DNA of 64,000 bases. Source: Macropodus opercularis (Eukaryota > Chordata > Actinopteri > Anabantiformes > Osphronemidae). The DNA lies in NCBI GenBank assembly GCA_030770545.1, contig CM061098.1, forward strand, positions 6,776,001 through 6,840,000. The letters run 5' to 3'. A program made the translations under genes and the position numbers. Positions 38,571 to 50,600 of this stretch are shown here, one piece after another. The notes beneath the pieces are model-generated. The model was not told the origin of the DNA, did not search any database, and saw nothing but the letters and a program-made list of their open reading frames with translations. Each line of letters starts with the position of its first letter. Position 1 is the stretch's first letter.

Positions 38571-41214
38571 AGTTTTTCATGAACACTGTGTCCCTAATGA
38601 AACACAACTTTTTCGTCATTAGTAAATGTTAATGTGTGATGTTGTTCAGTCGCTTTAATTGAGGTAAATAAAGTGGATTTTATAACTTGCTCTGCGTTTG
38701 TTCTTCTGCTGGGTGTATTTCACATTTCCCCTTTAAAACTCGAGTTGTTTTTTTTCTCAGAGGACCAAGGGTCACTTTATGATGTGGCCTCTGCCGTTTG
38801 TGTATCCTGTCTTACTTCATAATCATTTTTATCCGGCAGTTAAAAATAATTAACAAGTCATGCTCTTTTGTCGTCCACCATTTTAGACCCTCGCTCCAGC
38901 AATGAAAGGCCTCTCCATCAACATGGTCACGTAATAGTGTCAGGATGCATTTTAAAGTGCTGTAATTCAGCGGTTTACACGGCCTCATAAAATACCGACA
39001 TGCACCGATAATGAGAAGCATGAATGGAAACTTGGAGTTCCCTGTGGCCCCAGAGCCTGCGTGCGTGTGTGTTTGTGTGTGGGGGTATTGGAGTGAATGG
39101 GGAAACAAAGATAGAAGGAAGAAAAAGGAAGGCAAACCAAGAAAAAGGCAATTTTTCAAACCACACAGCCGCGCTCTTCAAAGAGGAGAAGAAAAAACGA
39201 GCAAAGAGCTCGGCTGCTCGGATAGATGCATATGTTCCCAAACGGCGCGTAGCCTGACGCTGGTATGCACGTTTAGATTGACAGGATTGGGACCGAGGCG
39301 TCTCATGGCTTCCACCTCTGTGACTGACACTAAAAATGAGCAGCAAAGGTCACGGACACGTGAAGCCCACTGGCAGGCAGGTTGTGTACATATACACACT
39401 GCACGTGAGATGATTGTAACCCCAGCTGAACACATTCAAGCAATGCGCGCGTGCACTTAAACACTTGTCTGCATGTTTCTGCTCACCAGGCGATCGGTGT
39501 CACGCATCTTGCAGAACGCGTCTTAATCTCTCAGCCCCAACGTCTTGCTGTCATGGAATAAATCATGATGCAGCGTGGAGGTGGTGGCAGGCAGCGTGAG
39601 TCAGAGAAGCAGTCTGCTTGACTTCACACTCGCTGGGGATCTGGTAACACAGCAGGTAGTCCAAGTACAGATTGAAACTAACTCTGCGTTTCTGCGCTCA
39701 GCACACCCCGAGAGCTCTATTCAAGAGCACGACTGTTCCTTTTATTGTAGAATAATTTGCAGGAGTTCTTTTTTTATTATCTACAGATGGGATGGGTTCA
39801 GGGCTGCTCAGCTCCCAGCCATTTCCTCATAGCGTGCGTGTGTGTCAAAATACTTGATGTAATTCAGCTTTTACTGGAATAACCCGCGCGACCGCAACTT
39901 TTATGACCAAAATGGCTCTAAGTTATCGCGAGCGGTTGGAGTCGTGGTTATTCTGGTGATTTGTTGGTCTCAGGTGGCCGTCGGGCATTAGTGAGTCAAG
40001 TCCTGGAATCAGCCCGCGACCTTTCAGCGAGGTTACCACCACAAGGGCTGTTTTTCATCTCCCATGTGTTTTTGTTAACACTAACAAGATTGACTTATAG
40101 CAGATTTGCACCACTGTCCACGTCCTAACCACTGACTAACTAGCAGTTATTCAGCCGCCAAGCCGTATAGTACTGGCACGAACAGGGACGCCTGATTTAT
40201 ATTAGCGGCTCAGCAGTCACATCTGTGTTTATCAGGCAACAGCTTTGAACGTGACTCAGCCAATCAAAACTATCTGTTTTCTTATATCTTCTATTGCTGA
40301 GGTAGTGTGTAAACCAGTATTTGTGCATAGCAGGCAGTTGCTGGGGCCGGTGCCAACGAGTGTGTGAATTACACCCATGCATAAAGCTGTCCTTGTGTCC
40401 TGCTGGCCAAGAGCTACAGGGAAGCTGGAAATGATCGTAAATTAAGCAGCACTTGGCTGCGGAAATCATACAAAATCTGGGATTGAAAGGAACATTTGGA
40501 ATGATTACTACAGACCATAAGAGGAGGTCCTGCAAAGTGAGTAAGGCAGACAGAGGTAGAGCGCGGGATGTTACAGTATCAGAGTGCTAGACTACATAAC
40601 AGACTGGTGGAGGAGACGGAGGAAAGGTCAGATGTGGTCGTAGTAGCTGTAGTAAGCGTTCGTCCCAGCTGATGCCTGCCACTGCAGATGAATTATTCAC
40701 TCACTTGTCAAATCAATAATGACCCGGTCTTTAGTGGCCTACTCTCCTCATGCCCTACTTATCGGTTTTGGGGGGTAGAGGACGTGGCGTTTTGACTGAA
40801 GCTTGTTATGTGTAGAAGAGATATTTTAGCAGCGTGCGTTCATTGTAGTGGAGGTGCAGCCCCCTCGCTGAGTTAAATCGCCTGCGATTTGTCGTCATTT
40901 TTCGGATTGTTTCTGGAAAATTGGAACTTTGAACGGCACCTTCCACTGAGACTGGACTGAAGTGAGCACACATGATTAATATGGCGGTTTGCTGAAATGG
41001 AGGTGGGGAGAGGCAGAGGTGGGGTTGAAGGGGATCGGGGAATCTTGCCGAGTGGGGGTGGGGTGGCGGGGTGTTGCCATGGCTTTGAGGGCATGGGCAT
41101 GTTTGGATGGCACGACCCACCCCCCGCCCCCTCTGCCTGTGTTCATGTGTCAGTCACTGTCTTCCAGCCTGTAATTTTCCATCTACTGTAACAGTCTGGG
41201 CACATCGCCACCCA
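38571..41214. other. Intergenic, no gene seen
   Basis: No supportable gene. GTTGCCATGGC at 41073-41083 is an X-box-like match embedded in G-rich sequence. Overlapping ORFs at 38812-39460 occupy both strands and show no domain. Confidence 0.45.
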
Positions 41215-41420
41215 GGGAACTTTTAAAATAAATAAAGAATTCATTAAATAATTAGTATCTCCACAACAATCTCCTTTGTTCTGTCAATCTCCGCGCACTC
41301 AAAAGTCACGCTGAGATACGGAGAGAGAAAGAAGACGAGGAAGCCAGAGAGAGGAAGAGGGGGGAGAGAAATTAGTGGAAAAAATCCATTTTTAAAAAAA
41401 TTAAAAGCATAGAAATTTTG
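41215..41420. promoter_or_regulatory. Candidate enhancer with an inverted SOX dimer site
   Basis: AACAAT at 41265-41270 and TTTGTT at 41275-41280 face each other across a 4-bp spacer, the geometry of SOX8/9/10 dimer sites. Upstream within 40 bp lie TTCATTAAATAATTAG homeodomain-type cores. The strand is symmetric. Function is inferred. Confidence 0.4.
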
Positions 41421-42439
41421 AAATGCTTTTTACTTATCTGCCATTGATTGCATCTAATTGGGCCTCATTTCCTGGGAAAGAAATGTGTGCATTTACGTGC
41501 ATGCATGTGTACTTGCATGCATTTACGTCTGTGTGTGTGCGTGCCAGCTTGTGCGCTTGTGACATTTCCTAATGGCTGGGTGCATAGATGATAACCACTT
41601 GGCTTGGAGACAGACAGATATGAAAGGCTGTCACTCTGATCAGCGACAGTTATAATGGCACGGCACCGTGAGTGCCTGTGTGTGAGCGTTGATAGGGGCC
41701 CAGCCATGCTTCCTAATCAAAACCCATCCACTCGCTGGGTGCTCGTGCATCCGTGTGCTTGCGGGACGGTGTTTACATTGAGGGAGATGGAGCAGAACCA
41801 CCTCTCTGTCCCCTCGGAGCTTTGACATGGCGGTTTCCTCTCCTCACCCCCCCACCTGCCAGCTTTAACAGAGGCCACACACAATGTAAACTGCTCACAA
41901 AACAGATTTAAACTGTAGAAGTAACCTAAACATGTTCATGGTGGGTTGGAGCTGGTTGATTTACATAATAATAGCGTGTCTTTTTGGTAGAAGTGGAAGT
42001 GGCAGCCTTAGGCCCAGTATGTCCTACGCATGGTAATCATACAGCAGGTGAACTGCCTATTAAAGTGACTAAATTACATAATGTGACAAGAGCACCAGTC
42101 ACAACAAACACACACAAACTGCACTGACACCTCGAGCAGGAACCAGCAGGTTAAAGGAAAGGCCTTTAAATAAATACGCTTCCACAGAACCCCCCCCTCC
42201 AAAAAGTCCACCCGACCTCTGGACGCATCAGGTTTGATCTGGTAGAGTTAAGACATAAGCTGCGGGTCTGTGCATCCACACATTAGGCTGTAAACGCCAC
42301 CCCAGTGTTTTATTTCTCTCCAAACACAGACAGACTTCAGGAATCTCGCCCCTAAACTCTTTTTAGCACCTACAAGCACTTGTCGCGTTTGTCCGTCACT
42401 CCTGTCATTTTATGTTGTTGTACGAGTCGACATTTCGTT
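41421..42439. other. Intergenic, no gene seen
   Basis: Holds a short direct repeat GCATTTACGT near 41489 and 41519 within a GCATGCAT-rich stretch. Otherwise unremarkable. Confidence 0.4.
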
Positions 42440-42680
42440 TTTCCTTCCTCAAATTAATGGGGAATTAATGATTCCGTTATTCCCCCGCTGCGACAGGAGG
42501 AGGGGGGGGGGGTTAATCGCCAAACCTCTAGAAACTGATTGGAGCAGAAAAAATACGCCCAGTCCCCTTCTGCCAGGCCTCACAATGGAGGCGCTGATTT
42601 TTTTGATAGGGTCCTATGCTGTCAGGGGGCCAGCTGGAATTAGAAGTGGATTAATAATTTTAAACAAGGCTAAACCGCTT
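42440..42680. promoter_or_regulatory. Candidate enhancer with paired AATTAATG sites
   Basis: Identical AATTAATG sites at 42452-42459 and 42463-42470 lie 11 bp apart, about one helical turn. Downstream follow CACAATGGAG at 42581 (SOX-type) and GGATTAATAATT near 42648 (OTX/homeodomain-type), with a G-run between. Confidence 0.35.
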
Positions 42681-43134
42681 GGACTGTCTGTCTGTCTGCT
42701 CTTTCCAGTGCTTAGCCAATGGTCCGTCTGCTCCACGACCACATCAAAACAATCTGAAAACGCTAGATCTTCCTAACGGAGAGGGTTTGGCCCTGAGTAC
42801 ACGAAAAACACGCTTCTTTAAAACGAGTTGGTGCCGCCCCGAGTCTGAGAACAAGCCAGGATCATCCCCAACATCTATGTTTACGTCGCCATAGTCAGTT
42901 CAGGTGATGAACTTTTTCCTTGTTACCGACCGACGCTGCTCCACCTGCGCTCGTTAATTCTCCATTGGAACTAGTGCCTGTGCTTGAGCCGCCTCTGTGC
43001 CTTGCGCATGGAGCTGGTGGCAGTGGGTCCAGTGGCTGCGTGGAAAGCTAAGACCACCAGAATGGTGACCCCAGCCAGAGGAAAGATTAGGTTTAGCACC
43101 AGTGGTAGAGTTAAATGGTGGTTCGTGGGGATTT
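42681..43134. other. Intergenic, no gene seen
   Basis: Mixed-composition sequence; ORFs on both strands lack domains. Confidence 0.4.
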
Positions 43135-43153
43135 GGGGGGGGGGGGGGGGGGG
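43135..43153 (+). repeat. G19 homopolymer
   Basis: Nineteen consecutive G, the longest G-run in the window; length may be unreliable in assembly. Confidence 0.9.
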
Positions 43154-44279
43154 TGTTTGGAGTGATCTAATAGCAGGCGTGTTACCCCCCGAATCTGGGT
43201 ATAGTAAAGCCTGATAAATCAGCTGGTGACATCGCTCACAGAACAGAACCATGTCTTAATAATCCCCAAATGTGTGTGTGTTGGTCAGTGCGTGTGTGTT
43301 TGTGTTGAAGTCAGAGGAGAAGAAAGGTTTGCGAGAGTCTGGAGGTGCGTAGACAATAAGCAGTCCACGGCCGTGTAGAGGTCTGTATGTATTTGGAGGG
43401 AGGGATGAGCAAAAAGACCAATCAATTATTATATTTTTCCAAATATTCCTTTTCTGACAATTGATGCTGGTGGTGCGGGGCCTGTGGGAGCCAGGGAGGC
43501 CACGCTGCCGTGCACCGCACAGGTCGTTTCCATTTTACAAACATCAGTCTGGATCTAAATCAATTTCCACCGCTTAATCATAACCCGACAAAACACACCC
43601 AGAAAGCTAAGGCACACATCAAGTCTGCAGAAAGCTGGAAGGAAAGGACTATAGCATAAATCCATACGTTTTTCCTTTTAATTCAGTCATTATAAAAATG
43701 TTCTGTGAATGTAGCAGGGACATTAGCCCCCTTCTGAGCCATTATCCTGCCTGTCTGGTGTTGCAATTTCACACTCCACTGATTCCGACAAGCAGTAGAG
43801 AGTCTGCATGCCCCAGATTTCACCTTATTTAGGTAATTCAGAAAAATCATTCCCAAGACAAGGTACGAGACAAATGAGCCTGGGTACTGAGCTGGCACAC
43901 TGTCGCCAATTTTAACAGCATATCACAAGCAAACACAGTGAGTGGAGATCCGCGTCCTTCTCCTCATAAAAGTGACTGTAAAACGCTGGAAGTGAAATTG
44001 AGCTCTGTGGAGATTTTACTCCACGCCATAAACCTGCGGATTTCGCGTTATGTTACCACTGAAACGATCCGCTGTTCTTAAAGCAGCTCGCCCCCAAAAC
44101 AGCCAAGTAAGTTTGTGCTATTTGTTCATATTTTGCATTTCTTGTTTTTTTTTTTTTTTTTTGTTCTTTTTTTTAAAGGTCACGTTCTTTAACTCTCCTC
44201 AAGGTGTGAACTTGGTCGTTGAAGGTTGAGCCCGTTGTCACGTCTTTAGCTTCCAGCACCGTTCATTTCTAATGTATGA
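43154..44279. other. Intergenic, no gene seen
   Basis: Includes a T18 run at 44145-44162. No gene recognised. Confidence 0.45.
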
Positions 44280-44660
44280 ACGTCGGCGCAGTGTGTAAGT
44301 GAGTGACAGGGGGAGTGATACATTATTTATGCTCCGCAAGAATGAAAACAAAGTGTCTGCGTCGACGCGCTCCTCGGCTTTAAACCGTATCCTGACCTAC
44401 AGCTCGCTCCCGTTGAAGCCCGGCGTTAGTTGGGGGACAGGAGAATTTGGTCTGAATGGGGTAAATTAGGTTATCGTGTTTTGGCCCTTTGAGCCAAGGC
44501 GTCTCCCTTAAAATATTAATTACAGACGAAAACCCCCAGAAATGTGCAGTCCTGCATTTTTTAAGGTGCAGCTGGGATATAATTACCCCCTTTAAAATCC
44601 GATTGCTTTCGTTTTTGGACGACGCGCACACTGATTTATGAAGGTTTGCTTTTAATAAAC
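44280..44660. promoter_or_regulatory. Candidate conserved noncoding element
   Basis: About 380 bp without simple repeats, 9 kb beyond the zic3 stop codon. It includes ATTATTTATG, GTAAATTAGG, a TTTGGCCCTTTGAGCCAA imperfect palindrome near 44480 and AATATTAATTACAG near 44512. It looks enhancer-like; no reading frame is supported across it. Confidence 0.3.
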
Positions 44661-44860
44661 ATCGACACTTGGAAAAGTCTCCTCAATAGAAACTGGCCTT
44701 GTTTTGGTTGAACTTTTGTTTCTTCGACGCCGCAGCACAGAAACTTTTCAAGGACAAACCAAGTGGGTCGTTAATAATTAGGAGTGCGCACGTTTTTTGT
44801 TTGCTGTGTTGTACAGGGCAGGGCAGTACTTTGAAAACAAACATCGTGTTTGCGCCTTAG

Positions 44861-44881
44861 AATAATAATAATAATAATAAT
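44861..44881. repeat. (AAT)7 microsatellite
   Basis: ATA/AAT trinucleotide run. Confidence 0.9.
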
Positions 44882-45469
44882 TTGAAAGTTACGATATAGT
44901 GTATTTTTTGGTTTAACTAGTTAAAATTAAACGTGTAAAAAGGCACAAAAACGTACGAATACGCACTAAAAAATAAATTGGAATACTTATTTTTGGGGAA
45001 AAAATATCTAACGTCTTTTTAAAAAATAAACGAGCAACAAGTCAAACTTTCCTAGAACTTTGTAAAGAGCTGTGGCCTGAGGTTTCAGGTTTCCCTCGCC
45101 CGCTGAGATTCACTCTTTCCACCATGAGAGAAATATGTCATTGGTCATCATAGCAGAGGATGGATAGGGTGTCTCAAAGATGCAAATGAAAATATTTGGG
45201 TGTGTTGCTTTTTAATAAAGCAGAGATTATTTCCGTTCTCCAATGTTCTCCTGTAGGAAAGTATGTAATATATTAAGTTAAGAGCTGCCAGTCACACAAC
45301 CATGAGCAAACTTTGAAAGTACACTCACAGTCTTAACCTGCAGGTTTTTTGACATAAACGTGTAAACTACCTATATTTCATTTTACACAACCCACTCAGA
45401 TTAATAGTAGCTTTAATATATGGTGATTATGAATGTAATGCATCACACTTTGCAGTGGTGAGAAACAAA
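44882..45469. other. Intergenic, no gene seen
   Basis: Strongly AT-rich sequence without ORFs or recognised motifs. Confidence 0.45.
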
Positions 45470-46020
45470 GTCCCTTCTCTTTTGTTACCGGTCCACAGAC
45501 CAGAATTGAAACAGGAAAAGCAATTATTGGAGAGCTTGTCCCACAGGCATTGAAAAGCTATCAGCATGAGGGTTGGGATTGGCTTGGGGGACACCTATGG
45601 CCCCATGCATTATCCTGGCATGAGGTCGCTTTGGCAATCGCCTGCCAATTTCCACCAGCACCTGGCTTTCCCATCCCCCCCTTCACTAGGCCCTCCTACC
45701 TGGTTCTCTTTTCTCCTCCTTACACCTCCTCCTTCCTATCAAGCCCTGTGTGCCTGTTATCTTCCCAGGATGGCGACCATTAATAGAAAAAAACTGAATC
45801 TGGACTGTCCGGCCAGTACGGCATACGTCGAGGTGTGCAATCACACCGTATTGTTTCCCATCGTGATGGGGATGATTGTTGATACTTCTAGGGCAGAAAA
45901 TATCTTTCACTCGGTTCTGTTTGTGTTGACCAAATACCACAGAATATATCTATCTAACGCCGTCGCCGCTGTACCGTTTGGGCCAAAAGGCACAGTGGGA
46001 ACGTCAGGTCTAGATTAGCA
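45470..46020. promoter_or_regulatory. Candidate conserved noncoding block
   Basis: Largely unique sequence. AGCAATTATTGG lies near 45520, CCAAT-type sites near 45650 and a GCAATCACACCG stretch near 45838. The plus-strand ORF at 45566-46018 crosses it but shows no domain and an abrupt composition change. Low-confidence regulatory call. Confidence 0.2.
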
Positions 46021-47100
46021 GCAAAGTGGGAAGAAAATAAGCGGTGCTATGTCTAACACTTTGTTTTAGGGCTGTGTATAAGACAGCTGTTGAATATCAC
46101 TCTCCTTTACCAGCAGAACTGTCACTCATCCACAAACCTGGTTCTTTCCCACAAGGCTGTTACCAAAACACATCTTCGTATGAGGGTCCCTGTGTTGGGC
46201 TTAGGTGGGCCTGAGCATTACATATGGAAGGTCCAAGCTGCGTTGCGGTGGCTGTTGTTGTGATGGAGTCTGACTCCTGTTTGTTATTATGCATCATACT
46301 TCTCTCTTTGCTCTCAGTCAACGGTGCCCGTGGCCATGCAGCGCAGATGTTGGCACACAGAGAAATATTTATGCTTCCTGGCCTTGGTTATCCCTTGAAA
46401 GCTTGAAATGCTGCAAATTTATAAAAGGACATTTCTGGTTTATTCAAAGAGAAGTTTTTCTTTCAGATTTTTTTAGCGATGTTTTACATTAGGCTTCAAA
46501 GACGCTGAGAGGAATGTGTCAAAAAACCAGCAGATGTGTGTGTTTGACATTTACGTTAAAGGTCAAAGTATCATAGCACCTTCAGATGCTGTGACAATAC
46601 CAAAGTGAGAGAAGTGAACAGACTGCCTAAAACAAACACCCTTGTTTATTTATATATTTGTTTATCCAAGTGACTATGAGAGTGAATTAGTTGTCTTATC
46701 CTTATTTATTTATTTATTTTAGTACCGAGATGAGCAACTGCTCTGTCAGAAGTGTGTCTGCTTCAGTGTTCTGCACAAGGCACAACTTGGAAAAGTTTAA
46801 CATGCACGCACAGTGAAGAATATTTAGTTTCACAGAAGGTGTCAATATAGCACCACGTTCTGAATCATAACAGGTCTGTTCATCTTTCAGAACTGTTAAG
46901 CTTTTGGGAAAAATGACTTCAGTGTTCTTGGAGAAGGTGGCTAGCAGCAGCCAGTAATGTCGCATCTATCCACTGATTACACTTGAAGCAGGTGGCATTA
47001 AAGCAAATGAAGGCAGTAAATAAAAATGTCAGCAAGTCACCATAAAACGAACCTGCCTGGTTCTGCTGTTTGCATCTCCAGTAAAATATTAATGTGTGAC
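46021..47100. other. Intergenic, no gene seen
   Basis: AT-rich sequence with a (TTTA)n-like stretch near 46704-46719. Nothing coding recognised. Confidence 0.45.
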
Positions 47101-49500
47101 ATGTAGTTAAATGCGCTCCGTGCTCCTCGGTGTGGCACCATTTAAGTCGTGTTTCATACAACTCTCATCCTAAACGCAAGCCTGCTCCACGCACCGCCAC
47201 CAAAGGAAGTTATAGAAAAACTTTACTAGTGATTATCTTCATTGTCTCTCTCTCTGTTTATGTGATGCCAGGAACCGCGCACGTGCTGAGGCTGCGGTGG
47301 GATCAAGCGGATTGTTATTCATGGTGCTATCCCTGCCTCATGCATATCCATAACGGATTAAAGATTGCGCAAACATTATGCAACCGGTGTTTGCCTTTTT
47401 CCGCTTTGACTGGCATTTCTGGGGCACAAATCGGAATTGTGCAAGAGACTACACACCTACTTTTGTGTCTTGTTCTGTGGGGGAGATGTTTTTTTTTTTG
47501 GGCGGCAAGAACTTCTGCATTCATTCATTTTTTTAAATCTGTATTAATTTATTCATTCGTATACAACAAGGGAATTACTGTTACCACCGTAGATCAACAT
47601 ATGGACGGAGATATTGTGCGTGCGTATTTCATTCCCCACTCTGCACAAGTCAGTGCATTGCGCAGGCGCAGGAAAAACACCATGAGGTGCGATGAATGAA
47701 GTCTTTAAATAATGGAAAGGCACTCTTCGATTCTCATTCATTGTTTCCAGAAAAAGGCACATTAACGAGCATTGTTCTCTTTATTTTGAAAGGGTGATGA
47801 ATATGTGAGCGCTGCTGTCCGTCCCCTGAGGGCAGAGCCGTCCTGTGAGGTGGAGGTTGTCCCGGAGCGGGGAAGCTCACAGGTGGAAAGTTTGTTCCGA
47901 CTGCTGAATAATGCCGCGTCTTTTTGTTGACTCTGCAGGTGATTTAAAAGTCACACACACAGTCCTAATCTCTGTCTTAATTGGCGATTTAAATGCCACG
48001 GAAGGGTAGACGCTGTTTAAAAGTTCGCCTGTACAGTAAACATACATTCTCCTATAATCTGCAGTTCAGTCATCCGTAAAACTTCTATTCCCTCCTCTGA
48101 GGGACTTCTTGTTATTGCGCCAAGCATCACCGCCGCAGCGCTCAGGGCGCAGCAACGGACCATTAAAATGATGTCAACTGCTCATTTACCCGTTAACCAC
48201 ATCTCAGAGCCTGGAAGTATATCTGTCAAAAGACAAACGCAAAGCAAAATTGCCGAACATCTGCTTTGCTGAACAAGCGTTCGCCGGATCCCTCACTCCG
48301 GGGACCTATTAGCGTCGATTCCTGCGCCTGCTCTGATAAGGAATTCATCACGTTCCTGACACCCCACCAGATGTTGGGGAATTAGCCCTGTCTCCTGTTG
48401 GACAGCCTACTAATAGTTTGTCTTTCAGCGCATAAATAAAAGTTATATTATTTAGTGGATGGATGCTTTGTGTGTTCAAGGGGCTGTAAATTATAACTTC
48501 AGGCTGACATTGGCTATAAATGAGATGTTAGGCCAGGGTTTTATATCGTGCACATTTGGCTGTGATATATGGCGTAAGCGCAATACAGCTGACTGATGTG
48601 TGACTTTGCGTCCTGCTGCTTTCTGTCTAGGTTTAAGTGTCTGAACCGAAGTCACTCGTTTCGTAATGTGTCAGCACTGGCAGGCCGAGCACTTTCACTC
48701 ATTTCCTCATCAGCACAAGCGCCTGCAGACTACACTACGCAGTATGATGATGTATGTAAATATCTCTAAAGAGTCAATTGAAGAATAATTGAACTCAAAG
48801 ACAAAGCCATTGTGTTAATCAGTTTGCATCACAAAAGCCATGAAACACGTTGCGGTATAAAGACACACCGCGGATTAAGGTACTTTGTGAATGCATATTC
48901 AACACCCTGCTGGAGGTGAAATAAGCATCAATAATTGGCAAACGCACCAACTTCCGCGCAAATTGAAGCCCTCGGTTAAGTAATTATCAGATGTATGTTG
49001 TTTCTCTATGCAATTATTTTTATCGAGCGATATCTTCCTGTATGATGCCAGAAATCCATCTCACTGCGATGTAATTGTCATGGTGCGTTTAGTGGCAAAA
49101 AACCAAACAAATCCCGGTTACCCGAGCAGCTTAATGTGTCGATTAGAAGGAGCGACTGCCGCACATATCTGCAGTTTTCCTTTATGCGAACTGGTTCCGT
49201 TGCTATTTGTGGACAGACCAACCCCGTTTCTCACACGAAAAAACGGACTCACTGAACAGTTTTTGTTGTCGTGCGATTTTGTTTTGAATGGTGCAGCACG
49301 GTTTGTCCAGGCGCCCTGATAAAGTGCCCTTGAGCAAGCACTGTGCACAACTTTACCGTAAAGCTCAGTTTTGCAAAGAGTTTGAATTGTATCAAAGCGT
49401 TGCGTGTCCACCTCTGGTTTACTAAAACCGGAGTGCTGTTAAATGAATTGAGATAAAGTCTGTGTATGTCGCGTCTAATAATTACTAAATTTTTAATGAG
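47101..49500. other. Motif-rich intergenic sequence, no confirmed gene
   Basis: A 189-codon plus-strand ORF at 47130-47699 is the longest in the desert but carries no recognisable domain. Regulatory-type motifs lie across it: ATTGCGCAA at 47364-47372 (C/EBP palindrome type), GGATTAAAG just before, and TGCGCAGGCGCA at 47659-47670 (NRF1-like). The rest is unique AT-rich sequence. Confidence 0.35.
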
Positions 49501-50600
49501 TGAAAATTAGCCACTGGGCTTATTAAGATCTGAGCCGCCGTTGCGTGACAAAAGGCGTTGGGGACTGCTTGTGTCGTTTATCCTCTTACAGCGCGCTCTC
49601 CCGCTTAGCCAGCAAATACTCTGCGGCTAAGGAGACGGAGGAAGGTAAAGGGGCTGGTGTCGACCAATCAATCCGATATCAAACTTCAGCGGCAGGAGCG
49701 AAGGAGGACGACCGAGTCCTGTTTCGTTCCTGCAGGACCCCCACCCCCACCCGAAGCCCCAGCGCCCTTCCCTCTCCGGATAGCAAGCGCGCCCATAGGC
49801 ATAGGGGAGATTATGGGCTGCTGCGCGCTGCCAGCAGTTAGCTGCCATCCGCCGGGTTCAACAATACATAAGATTACTGAAAATGAATGAGGGCTAATGC
49901 AATGCAGAGCCGGTTGTAGTCCGCTGCAGCGGGGGCATTGTTGTGATGCAGCCGCTAGTCTTTGCACAACTGCATCCACGTGACCGTCGCCGCTTTCTAG
50001 TCCAGTGAGAATCCAGCAGAAAGCAGCCTTTCATGTTGGTTCTTTTCTGGGAATCGCCCGCTCACAAAATGCAGAAACGATGATGTGCTGTAGGTGCTGG
50101 GCGTCATCCACAGCACACGCAGGAGCAATAACACCAACGATTCCTGGTGGGGGACAGTAAACCCGCCGTCTGATTTGAATTACTAATGATCCACTCGGTT
50201 TAGGATGACAGTGATGACCTAAATTCATCTCTATGATGTAATGGCGAGGAACCCCATCATAAATGCTAACGCGTGACTGCGTTTGATTCATTTCTTTATT
50301 AACACGTGCTCCTTCCTTCGTGATCACCTATAGTGCAGGTCACCTTTTCGTTTAGCACATTCCCGATGCGTGCGTAAAGATGCAGCCTCCGTGTGAGCCC
50401 GCAGCGTTTCGGGGAAAGCCGGGTCTCAGTTATTTGACGTCACAGTGTCTGAGAGGAGGCTCTTGAAATGTGCGACTAGACGAGCCAGGAGCAGGGGAGG
50501 GAGGAGGGTGAGATGGGGAGGAAAGGAGGGGAGAGAAGAGGGAAGTGAATAGAAATACAATCAGGCGGAATGCAAGGGGTGCGCTTGCGCAAGAGTTAAA
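49500..50600. promoter_or_regulatory. Orphan CpG island with CCAAT and CRE sites
   Basis: Roughly 35 CpGs can be counted by eye between 49530 and 50000. A CCAAT box lies at 49664-49668, a perfect TGACGTCA CRE at 50435-50442, and a CTTGCGCAAG palindrome at 50584-50593. It lies about 3 kb past the zic3 stop codon. It may drive a noncoding transcript or be a hypomethylated enhancer of the zic locus; no coding gene is attached. Confidence 0.45.

Noticed and set aside
40290..40312. TGAGGTAGT resembling a let-7 seed
   Set aside because: Only the seed matches and no hairpin partner is apparent nearby.
45566..46018. 150-codon plus-strand ORF
   Set aside because: No domain, and its N-terminal half is a proline-rich artefact of a C-rich stretch.
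47130..47699. 189-codon plus-strand ORF as a new gene
   Set aside because: No recognised domain, no promoter or splice context, and it is packed with regulatory-type motifs; a chance ORF in a noncoding block is more likely.
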